Source of the DNA: CALDTK01 sp963837005
GTDB taxonomy: Bacteria; Bacteroidota; Bacteroidia; Chitinophagales; Saprospiraceae
Direction: 5' to 3'
DNA: 64,000 bases
Assembly: GCA_963837005.1 (NCBI GenBank)
Contig: CAWIMC010000001.1
Span: 1,860,001 to 1,924,000, forward strand
The notes beneath the pieces were generated by a model. That model saw only the letters and a list, made by a program, of their open reading frames with translations. It did no database searches and was not told the origin of the DNA. Below are positions 27,984-36,785 of the stretch, piece after piece (the stretch's first letter is position 1; every line of letters starts with the position of its first letter). Both the position numbers and the translations under genes were made by a program.

Positions 27984-28481
27984 TTGCTGCTCAAAGTCCT
28001 CACCTTCCTCGGCCTCGCAAGCGTGGCCTTCATCGTGGCTCAGTTCACCGCCTGGGATGAGTTCACGCAGTCGGTCGGTTCGTCTGTCGGGCGGGCTACC
28101 TACGGGGTCGACCTCACCACCTACCTACAGGGCTACACGGACACCGACGCCACCAATCAGTACGCGGGACTCTTTACCTGGTCCTGGCTGAGTGCGGTTA
28201 TCGTGATGAGCGTCTACTACTTGGCCATCGACACGAAGCGCTACCAGGATACGAAGTACTGGGTACTCGCGCTGCTGGTAAGTGGTCTGGTTCCGGCTAT
28301 CAAAGCCTTCACGGTCGCTCAGACCGGTATCGATGTCGCTCCGGAGCTTGCTGAGGTGGGGCTGAGCTCAGCCTTCGTCCTGGCGCTCGTCACTTTCCTG
28401 TTTGCGGTCGTGCTCGCGGTAGTGCTGTCCTTCCTTATTAGATTGGCGTCTACCAACTGTCGCCTTACGCCCCGCAGCTAG
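27984..28481 (+). CDS. Four-helix membrane protein of the cytoskeletal/motor cluster
   Basis: 165 residues from a TTG at 27984 (MLLKVLTFLGLASVAFIVAQ), which places the first hydrophobic helix directly at the N-terminus; no ATG is available. Four hydrophobic segments: about 3-22, 65-85 (SWLSAVIVMSVYYLAI), 91-110 (YWVLALLVSGLVPAIKAF) and 127-154 (SAFVLALVTFLFAVVLAVVL). Between helices 1 and 2 is a polar loop of about 40 residues. No family is recognised. It lies 52 bp after the lipoprotein gene and 21 bp before the tubulin-like gene, so it is probably an inner-membrane component of the same machine. Confidence 0.75.
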   Translation: MLLKVLTFLGLASVAFIVAQFTAWDEFTQSVGSSVGRATYGVDLTTYLQGYTDTDATNQYAGLFTWSWLSAVIVMSVYYLAIDTKRYQDTKYWVLALLVSGLVPAIKAFTVAQTGIDVAPELAEVGLSSAFVLALVTFLFAVVLAVVLSFLIRLASTNCRLTPRS

Positions 28482-28502
28482 TCCGCCCACAATCCAGCGC
28501 TA

Positions 28503-29996
28503 ATGCCCAAACTCTTCCTCCTCGCCGTCGGCGGCACCGGCGTCCGCGTCACGAAGGCCCTCGTCAACGTTCTTGCCGCGGGTGTGCACCCCGGCACCTC
28601 GGCCGCCGACTGGGACATCATCCCCGTCGTGCTCGACCCGCACCGCGACGGTCATGACCTCAAGCGGACCGAACGTCAAGTGGGGCGCTACGCCAAGCTT
28701 CAAGCCGCCGTCTCGACCGAAAAGCGGCAGAGCAGTGGTTTGAATTGGTTCGGCACCAAGATCGCTACCCTCGATACCCTCGGCAGCGGCGGGGGCGTAG
28801 GGGCCGACCAACTGCTCGCGCCGCTCGCCCAGTTGCACGACAAGCGCTTCGGCGACTACATCGGCGTGAGTGACCTTACCGGCAGCCGTCGTGCGCTGGT
28901 GCATGCGCTTTACGGCGAAGACCAACTCGGGACCCACATGGACATCGGGTTCGTCGGTAACCCCGGCATCGGCGTCATCGCCCTCGACAACCTTAACGAG
29001 CACAAGTCCATCCGCGACCTCGCGAGCGCTTACAATGCCGGCGACCGGATTTTTATCGTGAGTTCGATCTTCGGCGGTACGGGGGCGGCGGCCTTCCCGC
29101 GCATCCTGAACCTGTTCCGCCAGGCCACTGCCGAAGGACTCCCCAATGGCGCAGCCCTGGAGCAGGCCGTAATCGGGGCGCTGAGTGTGCAGCCGTACTT
29201 CCGCGTCGGGGATGGCGACGGCAAGATTCTGCAGGCCGAATTTATGGCCCGCACGCGGGCAGCCCTCCGCTACTACGCTCGGGGCGTCAAGCCGCAACTC
29301 GACGCCTTTTACACGCTCGGCCGCAACTCCGCCAAAAAGATCGAAAACGATCCCGGCCAGAACGGACAGCAAAACCCCGCGCACTTTGCCGAACTCGCCA
29401 GCGCCCTGGCGATCGTCCACTTCCTCGACTTCGGTCCGCAGACGCGCTCCGGCAAGCTCGAAGAGTACCAGTACTCGCTACAACTGGATCCTACAGGCGC
29501 ACGCGGTTTCGACCTTTTCACCGACGACGACCGCAATCGCCTCGTGGGTCCCTTCATCGAGTTCTACCTCATGTGCCGCTACCTACGTACTGTCGGCGAG
29601 ACCGAGATCGGTAATCCCGGTAACCAGGAGTACCTCCAGAAGGTATCGGCGGGATTCGCCAACAGCCGCGAGAAGCAGACGCTCATTGACTTCGCGCACG
29701 ACTGGGAAGGGTGGATTCGCGAAATCGCCGCCGGTGACCCAGAGCTAAGGCTCTTCGACGCGAGCGAAACCAAGGACTACGCCGCAGCCGTCAACGGGAT
29801 TGCCGCAAAGGCAAAGGGCGGGATCATGTCCATGTTTGGCAGCAAGCCGAGGACGCTCGACGCCGATGCAATCGGCAACGAACTCAACGCAGCCGCCCGA
29901 AACCTCAACGACGCAAGCACCGACCTGGAGCACCTCCTGCGCACCTACGAGGTAGCCACGCGCAAGGCCTCCACCGAAACTTTTGCGCTCTCGTAA
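28503..29996 (+). CDS. Tubulin/FtsZ-like GTPase (bacterial Tubulin_2-type)
   Basis: 497 residues, ATG at 28503. The start PKLFLLAVGGTGVRVTKAL has the nucleotide-binding GGTG of the tubulin Rossmann fold (residues 10-13), and IFIVSSIFGGTGAAAFPRIL carries the second glycine-rich loop (G191-G192-T193-G194), matching the tubulin signature GGTG(T/S)G except that the last Gly is Ala. The segment between (WDIIPVVLDPHRDGHDLKRT) suits the beta-2/switch region. This matches the bacterial tubulin-like family (Pfam Tubulin_2) as I recall it: proteins of unknown function, distinct from FtsZ. No membrane helix or signal, so cytoplasmic. It lies between a membrane protein and an actin-fold ATPase gene. Whether it polymerises is unknown. 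Confidence 0.75.
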   Translation: MPKLFLLAVGGTGVRVTKALVNVLAAGVHPGTSAADWDIIPVVLDPHRDGHDLKRTERQVGRYAKLQAAVSTEKRQSSGLNWFGTKIATLDTLGSGGGVGADQLLAPLAQLHDKRFGDYIGVSDLTGSRRALVHALYGEDQLGTHMDIGFVGNPGIGVIALDNLNEHKSIRDLASAYNAGDRIFIVSSIFGGTGAAAFPRILNLFRQATAEGLPNGAALEQAVIGALSVQPYFRVGDGDGKILQAEFMARTRAALRYYARGVKPQLDAFYTLGRNSAKKIENDPGQNGQQNPAHFAELASALAIVHFLDFGPQTRSGKLEEYQYSLQLDPTGARGFDLFTDDDRNRLVGPFIEFYLMCRYLRTVGETEIGNPGNQEYLQKVSAGFANSREKQTLIDFAHDWEGWIREIAAGDPELRLFDASETKDYAAAVNGIAAKAKGGIMSMFGSKPRTLDADAIGNELNAAARNLNDASTDLEHLLRTYEVATRKASTETFALS

Positions 29997-30040
29997 TTCC
30001 GGTATCGCAAAACCCCTCCCCTACCCACAGTCCCGTTCGC

Positions 30041-33000
30041 ATGTCCTTTCACCTCTACAGCCACGGCAAGGAGCGCCAGACCAACCAAGCCGGCTGGCAC
30101 CTGCGCGAGTCCCTCTCCGAGAAGGCCATCGAACAGCTCGAGAACCCCGAGGGCGATACCGCCGAGCGTCCTGTACGCTCGATTCCGAGTCCGTTCGCCC
30201 CACTGCACCTCACCCGCGAGGCCTTGCTTCGGTACGTCCGGCTCGAGGGCCAGGTGTCGGACGCCGACCGGCGCACGATCTCGGACATGCTCGACATCGG
30301 GGTGCTGTTCTATGACCTCGAGGCTCGCGTTGACCACCTCGATTGTCTGTCCTTCGACCTCGGCAGCCTCAAGTCCTGGAAAGAGAGCGGGGCAGCGGGC
30401 GCACGTTTCGCGAGTGCCCTACAGAGCTTTAGCAAAGTAGACAAGGCGGACTATGGCTTCGGGTACGTCGACAACCTGTACCTCCTCACCGCACCGCATA
30501 CTCCTCAGCGCGTACTCGGAGGTACTTGCCCGGCGACGATGTTTTTCGCAGCTCCCGGCGATAAGGCGTGGTTCAAGTCAACCGAGAGCTTCGGCGGGGA
30601 CACGCTTTTTGACGACAAGTACAGCCTGCTCAAAGACCGCTACGAAGACTACGTCCTGTGGCTCTACGCCCTGCGTCGCCGCCTTCGCGACGAGGGTGCC
30701 CCGACGGACTTGCCCTTCTGCCAGTACCTCGACTACGTACTGGACAAGGAGCTGTTGAGGGACCGGAAGTCTCTCGCCGACCAAATCAACGCGGCTAAGA
30801 ACAGCAACGCCAGCGATTTCGATCAGGCCTACCAAGTACTAAAGACCACCGATGGCAGTCACTTGCGGGTGTTTAACAATGTGGAGCTGCGCGGTGTAAA
30901 CGCCGTCCTTACGAGTGTCGAGAGTGACTTCCTCATGGCCCTCGGGACAAAGGCCGGCCTTCACGATCGCGTCCCGCTCGCGGTTCCGCGCCAACCGGGC
31001 GGGCGGGCCATGCTCGTCAATGGCGAGACCTTTGATACCGCCAAACACCTCCCGCCCTTCCGCAACCCCGCCCTCCTCCACGAGCGTCGACTCCCAGGCC
31101 TCGCGCGCAAGTACCCGTACCTCGCGACGGCCGACTTCCTCGCCGACGACCTAGTCGAGGTGCCGTACATCATCGACGACACCCGCTGGCTCAGCCTCGG
31201 AGCGCTCGACGCGGAGTTCGTCCGACAGGGACATGGCGCGAGCGATGGCAAGGGCACGCGCGATTACCTCCTACCGCTCACTCGAGGATTTTTCGACTAC
31301 TTCAGCGCCGCCGAACTCCTCAGCAACGACGAGCGCACCCCACGACTAGAGGTTCGGATCATTCGCGGTGGAGAGGTAGACATCACGCTACACGTACCGG
31401 TAGCCAACTCACGCATAGCCAGCTTCACGCGGACGTACAAGCGCTTCGCCAGTGACGGCAACGATGCCTCAGCAGGCTCGATCAAGCGGCTCACGTTTGG
31501 GTTGGCGCTCTTCCCGAGCTACCTCGAGGACGCCGCAGGCGTGCAGGCCCAGCGTATCCTGCTCACGTATCACCGCAAGTTCGACGACCTACCTGCGGCT
31601 ACCTTTTTACAGTTCCTCCAAACCGATACCGAAGGATCGACGAAGCTCCTGACGCACAACAATCGCGTAGACTGGCACGTGGACGACGCTAAGCGGGCAC
31701 AACTCTCCGAGGTCGGCGCCCCCTTCGATGTCGTCCGCATCGCCGACCGGAGCCACGCCACGAGCAGCACCTCTGGCTTCCTGCTGCCGCGCAGCCCGGA
31801 TCGTACGGGCGCGGGGGCGGCCTATTCCTTCGCGGTGGACTTCGGGACCACCAACACGCACATCGAGATGCGCAGCGGAGCGGAGGCCGCCCACGAGTTT
31901 AGTACGGTCGGGGACGAAAGCGTCACGGCCACGCTACACCCTTTTCTCGCAGACGCCAATAAGCCCGGCCAGCAGATCAATCGCGAGGATTTCGGACTAG
32001 GCCAAGTCGTCTCTGGAACGATCGACAACCAGCGCTACTACCAAACTCGCGTCGACCAGCTCCTTCCCGGGCGCATCGGTCCCGATTACCCGACGCGCTT
32101 CCCGTTGCGTACGGCGAGCATCGAGCACGACCACTCGATTCGCGACGGCTCGGAAGCCATGCTCCATGCCTCCATCCCCTGGCAGTACGGGCGCTTCACC
32201 TACGACGACACCGTCGTCACTAACCTCAAGTGGGAGGCGAGCGCAGAGGAAAGCGTCAAAGAGAAAAACGACCACACCCGCGCCTTTATCCGCGGTCTGT
32301 GCGCGCTGATGCGGGCACGCGTCGTACGCGGCGGCGGGAGTCTCGCAGCAACCAAACTCGTTTGGTTCTACCCAGTGAGCATGACCTCCAACCAGCTCGG
32401 CAAAATCGAAAAGGTCTGGAAGGACGCCTGGCAGGACTACTTCCCCGAGGCGAACGCAGTCAACTTATCGGCGATGTACGAGAGCTTGGCCCCAGCCTAT
32501 GCCTGGCAAAAGTTTGGCGTCAAGTCGGAAAGCCGTCCGACAGTCGTCATCGACATCGGCGGCGGCACCACAGATGTCACCGTGCTTCAGACCGTAGGCG
32601 GCGTCGAGCGGGCGATTAAAGTAAGCTCATACCGAGTCGCTGGCAACGCCGTCTTCGGCGACGGTGGATCTCACCTCACGCAGAACGGCTTCATCCGCCG
32701 CTTCGGTCAGACCGTACAGGACAAGGCTCTACGGACGGGCAGCGTGCTCGACAACGTCGAGAAAGAGATCCGCAAACGTGGACGCGGCGAGGATGTCGTG
32801 AGCTTTTGGCTCGGACTCGTCGACAACCGCGCCGTGGAGCCACCGTTCGACTTCGCGCGCGATTACCTCGAGAACACGCACCCGATGCGGGTTCCCTTCG
32901 TGGTGTTCTTCGCGGCACTCGTGTTCCGCATTGCACGCGACCTGCAGGCCGAGGAGATCATCGATCCGCGCTATCTCGCCTTTAGTGGCAACGGGTCGCG

Positions 33001-33535
33001 AATGCTCAACTACGTAACCCGCAACGAGGAGGCGCTCGCCACCTTCTTCACGACTGCTTTTGCGCTCGCCCGTGGGCAACGCGTCGATCCAGACGCCGAC
33101 ACGATGGTCGTCAAGCACGAGCAAGAGCAGCCAAAGCAGATGACGGCCAAGGGCGGACTCGAGTTTCTCGCGAACCCCGACGACCTCGGCAAGGGCTTGC
33201 GCAACAAGCTAGACCAAACCCCAACGCCCGCCGATCTCACGGTGCTGGCCTCCGACCCGAACAGTGCGGTCTTCGCCGAACTGGCGACCTTCGCCGACTT
33301 TTTTGAGGACCTCGTAAGAGTCTACGACTTCCCCGACATCGGAATACAGCGCTCGTGCTTCAGGCCAGCCATCGCCTCGCTCAAAGATCGCGCAGAGGTA
33401 CGGGCGATGTTCGAGGCCGAGGTCAAAGACATCAAGCGGACGACCAGTGATGGCGAACAGACCGGTCGGCACGCCTTCTTCGTCGCTTTCCGGCGACTCC
33501 TCCCACACATCGCGTCCGAACTCGCCGACACCTAA
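30041..33535 (+). CDS. Very large actin/Hsp70-fold ATPase (SrfB-like)
   Basis: 1164 residues, ATG at 30041. An actin/Hsp70 ATPase core occupies roughly residues 590-1010: phosphate-1 loop VDFGTTNTHIEM (Asp600), phosphate-2 loop VIDIGGGTTDVTVL (Asp838) and an adenosine-type motif FSGNGSRML (about 982). The first 590 residues are not Hsp70-like and contain only mixed alpha/beta patterns (GGTCPATMFFAAPGD). The size and arrangement recall SrfB of the Salmonella SrfABC group, which is also an actin-fold protein of unknown job; that link is from memory. No substrate-binding domain of DnaK type follows. No signal or membrane segment. It lies 44 bp after the tubulin-like gene and 5 bp before a membrane coiled-coil gene; a J-like protein closes the cluster. 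Confidence 0.8.
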   Translation: MSFHLYSHGKERQTNQAGWHLRESLSEKAIEQLENPEGDTAERPVRSIPSPFAPLHLTREALLRYVRLEGQVSDADRRTISDMLDIGVLFYDLEARVDHLDCLSFDLGSLKSWKESGAAGARFASALQSFSKVDKADYGFGYVDNLYLLTAPHTPQRVLGGTCPATMFFAAPGDKAWFKSTESFGGDTLFDDKYSLLKDRYEDYVLWLYALRRRLRDEGAPTDLPFCQYLDYVLDKELLRDRKSLADQINAAKNSNASDFDQAYQVLKTTDGSHLRVFNNVELRGVNAVLTSVESDFLMALGTKAGLHDRVPLAVPRQPGGRAMLVNGETFDTAKHLPPFRNPALLHERRLPGLARKYPYLATADFLADDLVEVPYIIDDTRWLSLGALDAEFVRQGHGASDGKGTRDYLLPLTRGFFDYFSAAELLSNDERTPRLEVRIIRGGEVDITLHVPVANSRIASFTRTYKRFASDGNDASAGSIKRLTFGLALFPSYLEDAAGVQAQRILLTYHRKFDDLPAATFLQFLQTDTEGSTKLLTHNNRVDWHVDDAKRAQLSEVGAPFDVVRIADRSHATSSTSGFLLPRSPDRTGAGAAYSFAVDFGTTNTHIEMRSGAEAAHEFSTVGDESVTATLHPFLADANKPGQQINREDFGLGQVVSGTIDNQRYYQTRVDQLLPGRIGPDYPTRFPLRTASIEHDHSIRDGSEAMLHASIPWQYGRFTYDDTVVTNLKWEASAEESVKEKNDHTRAFIRGLCALMRARVVRGGGSLAATKLVWFYPVSMTSNQLGKIEKVWKDAWQDYFPEANAVNLSAMYESLAPAYAWQKFGVKSESRPTVVIDIGGGTTDVTVLQTVGGVERAIKVSSYRVAGNAVFGDGGSHLTQNGFIRRFGQTVQDKALRTGSVLDNVEKEIRKRGRGEDVVSFWLGLVDNRAVEPPFDFARDYLENTHPMRVPFVVFFAALVFRIARDLQAEEIIDPRYLAFSGNGSRMLNYVTRNEEALATFFTTAFALARGQRVDPDADTMVVKHEQEQPKQMTAKGGLEFLANPDDLGKGLRNKLDQTPTPADLTVLASDPNSAVFAELATFADFFEDLVRVYDFPDIGIQRSCFRPAIASLKDRAEVRAMFEAEVKDIKRTTSDGEQTGRHAFFVAFRRLLPHIASELADT

Positions 33536-33540
33536 TCGCT

Positions 33541-34236
33541 ATGGAGAATCCTACTGAAGAGCTTGCGTTGAGCCTCCCTTTACTTGCGGCGGGTGTGCTG
33601 GGCTTCATCGCGGTTGTCGTGGCAATTGTTGCGGTCGTGCTGGCCCGGCGGGCGGCGACGGCTGCCGAGATGGCGACGATCGCGGGCGAACAACACGTCA
33701 ACCGTATCGCCACTCTCGAGCAGGAACTGCGCATTCTGAGGGCCAACCTCTCGCGCGAACGGGATGAAAGCGCCGTGCAGGCCAAAAAGGCGAGCTCGGC
33801 TGCCGAAACGCAAAAGCGTGACGCCGGTCGAGGCTCTGGGCAAACCTCAAACGCTCCCACGCAAAACGCCGGGCAAGGCGCGCGCTCATCGCAGACCGCC
33901 CGCCCATCGCAAGGGCCTCGCACCCCACAGCCGTTTTACCTCGCTGGCTTCAACAGTACCCAGTGGTCGGTCAACGACACACTAGCCGCGCCAACCGATA
34001 AGACCGTCTTTCTTGCGACCCCGGAGTCGCCCACGCGAGCACGGCTTACCCTAGCCCTCGGCGACCGTGACCGACAGCAGATCGCAACCCGACCTCAGGA
34101 CTACCCCTCACCCGCCTTCGAGGTGAGCGTTGAACGTTCGGGGGGTCAACTCGTCGAGACTTCAGCCGGCGTACTCACCGGAGACGGACGGGGCAATTGG
34201 AAGATCGTAACCCCCGTCAAACTCATCGTCAAGTAG
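33541..34236 (+). CDS. Single-pass membrane coiled-coil protein with a C-terminal globular domain
   Basis: 231 residues, ATG at 33541, 5 bp after the actin-fold ATPase. Layout: N-terminal transmembrane helix (about 12-36: LLAAGVLGFIAVVVAIVAVV), coiled coil (about 38-85, heptads around IATLEQELRILRANLSRE), a Gln/Ser/Gly-rich linker (about 90-130) and a C-terminal domain of about 100 residues with beta pattern (PFYLAGFNSTQWSVNDTLAA, ending GNWKIVTPVKLIVK). The anchor-stalk-head arrangement suggests a bridge between the inner membrane and a soluble partner. No family recognised. Function inferred only from context. Confidence 0.75.
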   Translation: MENPTEELALSLPLLAAGVLGFIAVVVAIVAVVLARRAATAAEMATIAGEQHVNRIATLEQELRILRANLSRERDESAVQAKKASSAAETQKRDAGRGSGQTSNAPTQNAGQGARSSQTARPSQGPRTPQPFYLAGFNSTQWSVNDTLAAPTDKTVFLATPESPTRARLTLALGDRDRQQIATRPQDYPSPAFEVSVERSGGQLVETSAGVLTGDGRGNWKIVTPVKLIVK

Positions 34237-34247
34237 ACTGGCTATTC

Positions 34248-36014
34248 ATGGGCTCCGAAACATCTGCTGGCTACGAGGTCATCATCCTGTGTGTCGTAAT
34301 CGCACTCCAAACCGTCTACACGGTCTACGCTTGGTGGCACGCCTCTCACCTACGGTCGGTAGTCCCAGCACGCGCAGATCTCCACGTTGACGAGGCTCAG
34401 AATATCGTGGACGAGGCCCAGGATACAGTGGACGAGATGGAGGCCGTCGTAGTGGATACCCTGCCGGCGGTAAGCGCGTGGCCTCCGGCCTTACCAACGG
34501 AAGCGAACGTTTTGGCGAAAGCCGACCGCGCGTCGAGCAACGCACCCTCGGGCACTACACAGATTGCGCGCCTTTCGGCAAAACCTGTGTCGCCGGCCTT
34601 TGCCGAGATCTTGGAAGACCTCAACGAGTACGCACAAACCAACCGCGGCGCGGCCAGTGACTTCGCAATCGTCAAGGACGCCGTCGATCGCCCGCTGGAC
34701 GCCCTCATCGACCACGCGGAATCCCGGATCACCACTCCGCTCTACCTGGGTCTTGCCGGGGCGCTGTTCGGGATCGTCGTCGGCGTCTTCGCGATGGCCT
34801 CCGGGATAGAAGACCCCGTTGCGGCCGGGACCGCGGGACGCGCAGCCGTCGCCAATGCCGGCAACATCGACGGCGTTATCGGGCAGCTCGGCACGCTGTT
34901 GCGCTCGGTTGGCTACGCGATGATCGCGAGCCTCCTCGGGGTAGTCTTCACGCTGACGCTGTCGATGGTCACACGGCACTACGTTAAAGTCCTCGACCAG
35001 CGCCGCAATAGCTTTTTCACGTACTACCAGATCAAGTTCTTACCGAAGCTTTCGCGAGACGTCAACTCGGTACTCTCCTCGCTCAACGGTACGCTCCAGC
35101 AGTTCAACCAGAGTTTCGTCGGGAATATCTCCGAAATGCAGGACGGCTTCCGCGAAAACAGCGAGGTTATCAAGCAGCAGTCGCTCGTGCTCAAGCAAAT
35201 CAGCGAGCTGAGTGTCGGAGATGCCCTCGCCGACACAGTGCGACTCTACGAGTCTGTCTCGGCGGCATCGAAGAAGCTCACCGCGATCGTACCCTTCATG
35301 GAGCGAACACACGCCAGTCTGGCCCTCGTCGGCGAGGCCACCGCACCGCTGCGGGAAACGGCTGGTGCCGCCACTCGCCTAGCGCAACTGGCCGACAACC
35401 TGGAGACGATGGTCGACGAGAGTCGCGAGATCCAGGAGTTCGTCGGGCGACACATCCGCGAGTTGAATGTCGTCAACGAGGAGGCCGGCTCGACCAGCGA
35501 ACGGATGCTGGGAGACTTCCGCGCGAGCCAGCGACGCTTCAGCTCAGAGATGACCACCCTTACGGAGTCGCTTCTACGGGTAGCCGATGACGTCGGACGG
35601 GCAACGACCGCCGTAGTCGAGGAGGCTGGTGAGAAACTCGAGGGCGTCCCGGAGGCTCTCGAAGCAATGGTCAAGGAGAAGTTTACCACCGAAACCGTGC
35701 GCGAGATTCGGGACTCTTCCAATCGCGCCGCGGAGGCCGCGAGCTCTGCCGCCACCGAACTCGCGGCCAATAGTCAACTCCGTGGGGAGGTGCGGCGTGA
35801 CCTTAACGAGCAGATGGATTACCACCGCCAGCTCCTCGCTAGTGAGGTAGAACAGCTCAAGAAAGTGGTCGCCGCCGTCGACGTCTTAAAGGCGGAGAGT
35901 CGGGCGCAGAGCCGTGCCTTGCTCCACGTGACGACGCCATGGTACCGGCGGCTGATAGGCCGGAGCGATGCCGACCGACTGACCCTCAATGTCCCTGCCG
36001 ATGGCCAGGCGTAA
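34248..36014 (+). CDS. MotA/TolQ/ExbB-like channel subunit with long coiled-coil tail
   Basis: 588 residues, ATG at 34248. Three transmembrane helices: about 9-30 (VIILCVVIALQTVYTVYAWW), about 163-186 (LYLGLAGALFGIVVGVFAMA) and about 224-250 (GYAMIASLLGVVFTLTLSMV). Helices 2 and 3 have the small-residue pattern of the MotA/TolQ/ExbB pore; the family uses ion-motive force through five such subunits around two MotB/TolR/ExbD subunits. After helix 3 comes a tail of about 300 residues rich in Ala, Glu, Ser and Gln with coiled-coil heptads, as in ZorA of Zorya phage-defence systems. The loop between helices 1 and 2 is unusually long and holds two hairpin elements (VLAKA at residues 88-92). It overlaps the anchor-subunit gene by 14 bp. 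Confidence 0.85.
   Translation: MGSETSAGYEVIILCVVIALQTVYTVYAWWHASHLRSVVPARADLHVDEAQNIVDEAQDTVDEMEAVVVDTLPAVSAWPPALPTEANVLAKADRASSNAPSGTTQIARLSAKPVSPAFAEILEDLNEYAQTNRGAASDFAIVKDAVDRPLDALIDHAESRITTPLYLGLAGALFGIVVGVFAMASGIEDPVAAGTAGRAAVANAGNIDGVIGQLGTLLRSVGYAMIASLLGVVFTLTLSMVTRHYVKVLDQRRNSFFTYYQIKFLPKLSRDVNSVLSSLNGTLQQFNQSFVGNISEMQDGFRENSEVIKQQSLVLKQISELSVGDALADTVRLYESVSAASKKLTAIVPFMERTHASLALVGEATAPLRETAGAATRLAQLADNLETMVDESREIQEFVGRHIRELNVVNEEAGSTSERMLGDFRASQRRFSSEMTTLTESLLRVADDVGRATTAVVEEAGEKLEGVPEALEAMVKEKFTTETVREIRDSSNRAAEAASSAATELAANSQLRGEVRRDLNEQMDYHRQLLASEVEQLKKVVAAVDVLKAESRAQSRALLHVTTPWYRRLIGRSDADRLTLNVPADGQA
34509..34523 (+). repeat. GNAA mini-hairpin element, GGC-GAAA-GCC
   Basis: Consensus copy, sense orientation, VLAKA in the cytoplasmic loop of the MotA-like protein. 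Confidence 0.9.
34570..34584 (-). repeat. GNAA mini-hairpin element, GCC-GAAA-GGC
   Basis: Opposite orientation and inverted stem, 46 bp from the previous copy, in the same gene. Confidence 0.88.
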
Positions 36015-36699
36015 GCGCAATCAACAGGGGTCGTTTTGGATCGGGTACTCCGACCTGATGACGAGCTTGTTCTTCGTCTTCCTCGTGATGGCGACGGCGC
36101 TCGCGGTCGGCTTCCGGTACCAGGCATCGATCTACAAGACCGACGCGATGGAGCTGCGGCGGATCCGCGAGATCTCCGGGGCGGCCGAGCGGCTCACCGA
36201 CAATGGGCGCTTTCAGTACAATGCGACCTGCGACCGCTACGAATTGGCGTACGAGTTCGAGTTCGAGCAGCGCTCCGACATCATCCCGAACTCCGCCAAG
36301 CCGGAGCTGGTCGCGGCCGGGCGCGAGATCGAGCGGGTACTTGGGGCCGTGAGTGACACGAGCAATGTGCGTTTTAAGATCATCGTCGAAGGACGGGCCG
36401 CGCGCTACATCGACGACGATCGACTCAATGGCGACGGCGAGTTTCGCAACAAGGAGTTGAGCTACCGGCGTGCGCTGGCGCTGTGGCTGTTGTGGAAGGA
36501 GCGCGGGATCGAACTCGAGAGTCCGACGACGGAGGTGTTGATCTCCGGGGCGGGTTTTGACGGGGCTTGCCGCTACCCGGCGGTACGTGGGGAAGAGGGC
36601 AAAAACAAACGAATCATCGTGCAGGTCGTGCCCTTCTTAATGTCGGGTTCGGCGGAAGCTCCAGGTGCTGCGGAGACAACGCGAGCTACTGTGCAATGA
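36001..36699 (+). CDS. MotB/OmpA-like peptidoglycan-anchored motor subunit
   Basis: 232 residues from the ATG at 36001 (MARRKRNQQGSFWIGYSDLM); an ATG 12 bp upstream is also in frame. A positively charged N-terminus leads into one transmembrane helix, IGYSDLMTSLFFVFLVMATA, whose Asp18 in the SDLMT motif matches the proton-accepting Asp of MotB (ADFMTA) and ZorB. The periplasmic part is an OmpA-type domain (about 115-225: FKIIVEGRAARY, ELSYRRALALWLLWKERGIE, VLISGAGF and GKNKRIIVQVVP), which binds peptidoglycan. Together with the preceding MotA-like protein it should form an ion-driven stator. The ORFs overlap, so expression is coupled. Confidence 0.87.
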   Translation: MARRKRNQQGSFWIGYSDLMTSLFFVFLVMATALAVGFRYQASIYKTDAMELRRIREISGAAERLTDNGRFQYNATCDRYELAYEFEFEQRSDIIPNSAKPELVAAGREIERVLGAVSDTSNVRFKIIVEGRAARYIDDDRLNGDGEFRNKELSYRRALALWLLWKERGIELESPTTEVLISGAGFDGACRYPAVRGEEGKNKRIIVQVVPFLMSGSAEAPGAAETTRATVQ

Positions 36700-36718
36700 G
36701 CCTCCCGGGGCCGCTCGA

Positions 36719-36733
36719 GTTTTGGCGGAAGCC
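36719..36733 (+). repeat. GNAA mini-hairpin element, GGC-GGAA-GCC
   Basis: First of two adjacent copies in the 86-bp gap between the MotB-like and J-domain-like genes. Confidence 0.88.
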
Positions 36734-36739
36734 TCGCAT

Positions 36740-36754
36740 GTTTTGGCGAAAGCC
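36740..36754 (+). repeat. GNAA mini-hairpin element, GGC-GAAA-GCC
   Basis: Second copy, 21 bp after the first, same orientation. The tandem arrangement with different loop bases shows the loop's N position is free. Confidence 0.9.
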
Positions 36755-36785
36755 GCAAAGCCTTCAATCTAGATAGTCTACGCTC

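Noticed and set aside
27984..28481. A MotA-type subunit instead of an unknown four-helix protein
   Set aside because: It lacks the small-residue pore pattern and the long cytoplasmic loop; the MotA-like gene is clearly the one at 34248.
35145..35159. GGCTTCCGCGAAAAC here and at 44031-44045 as elements
   Set aside because: The outer stem pair is C-C mismatched (CGC/GCC). The two identical copies are curious but do not meet the pairing rule.
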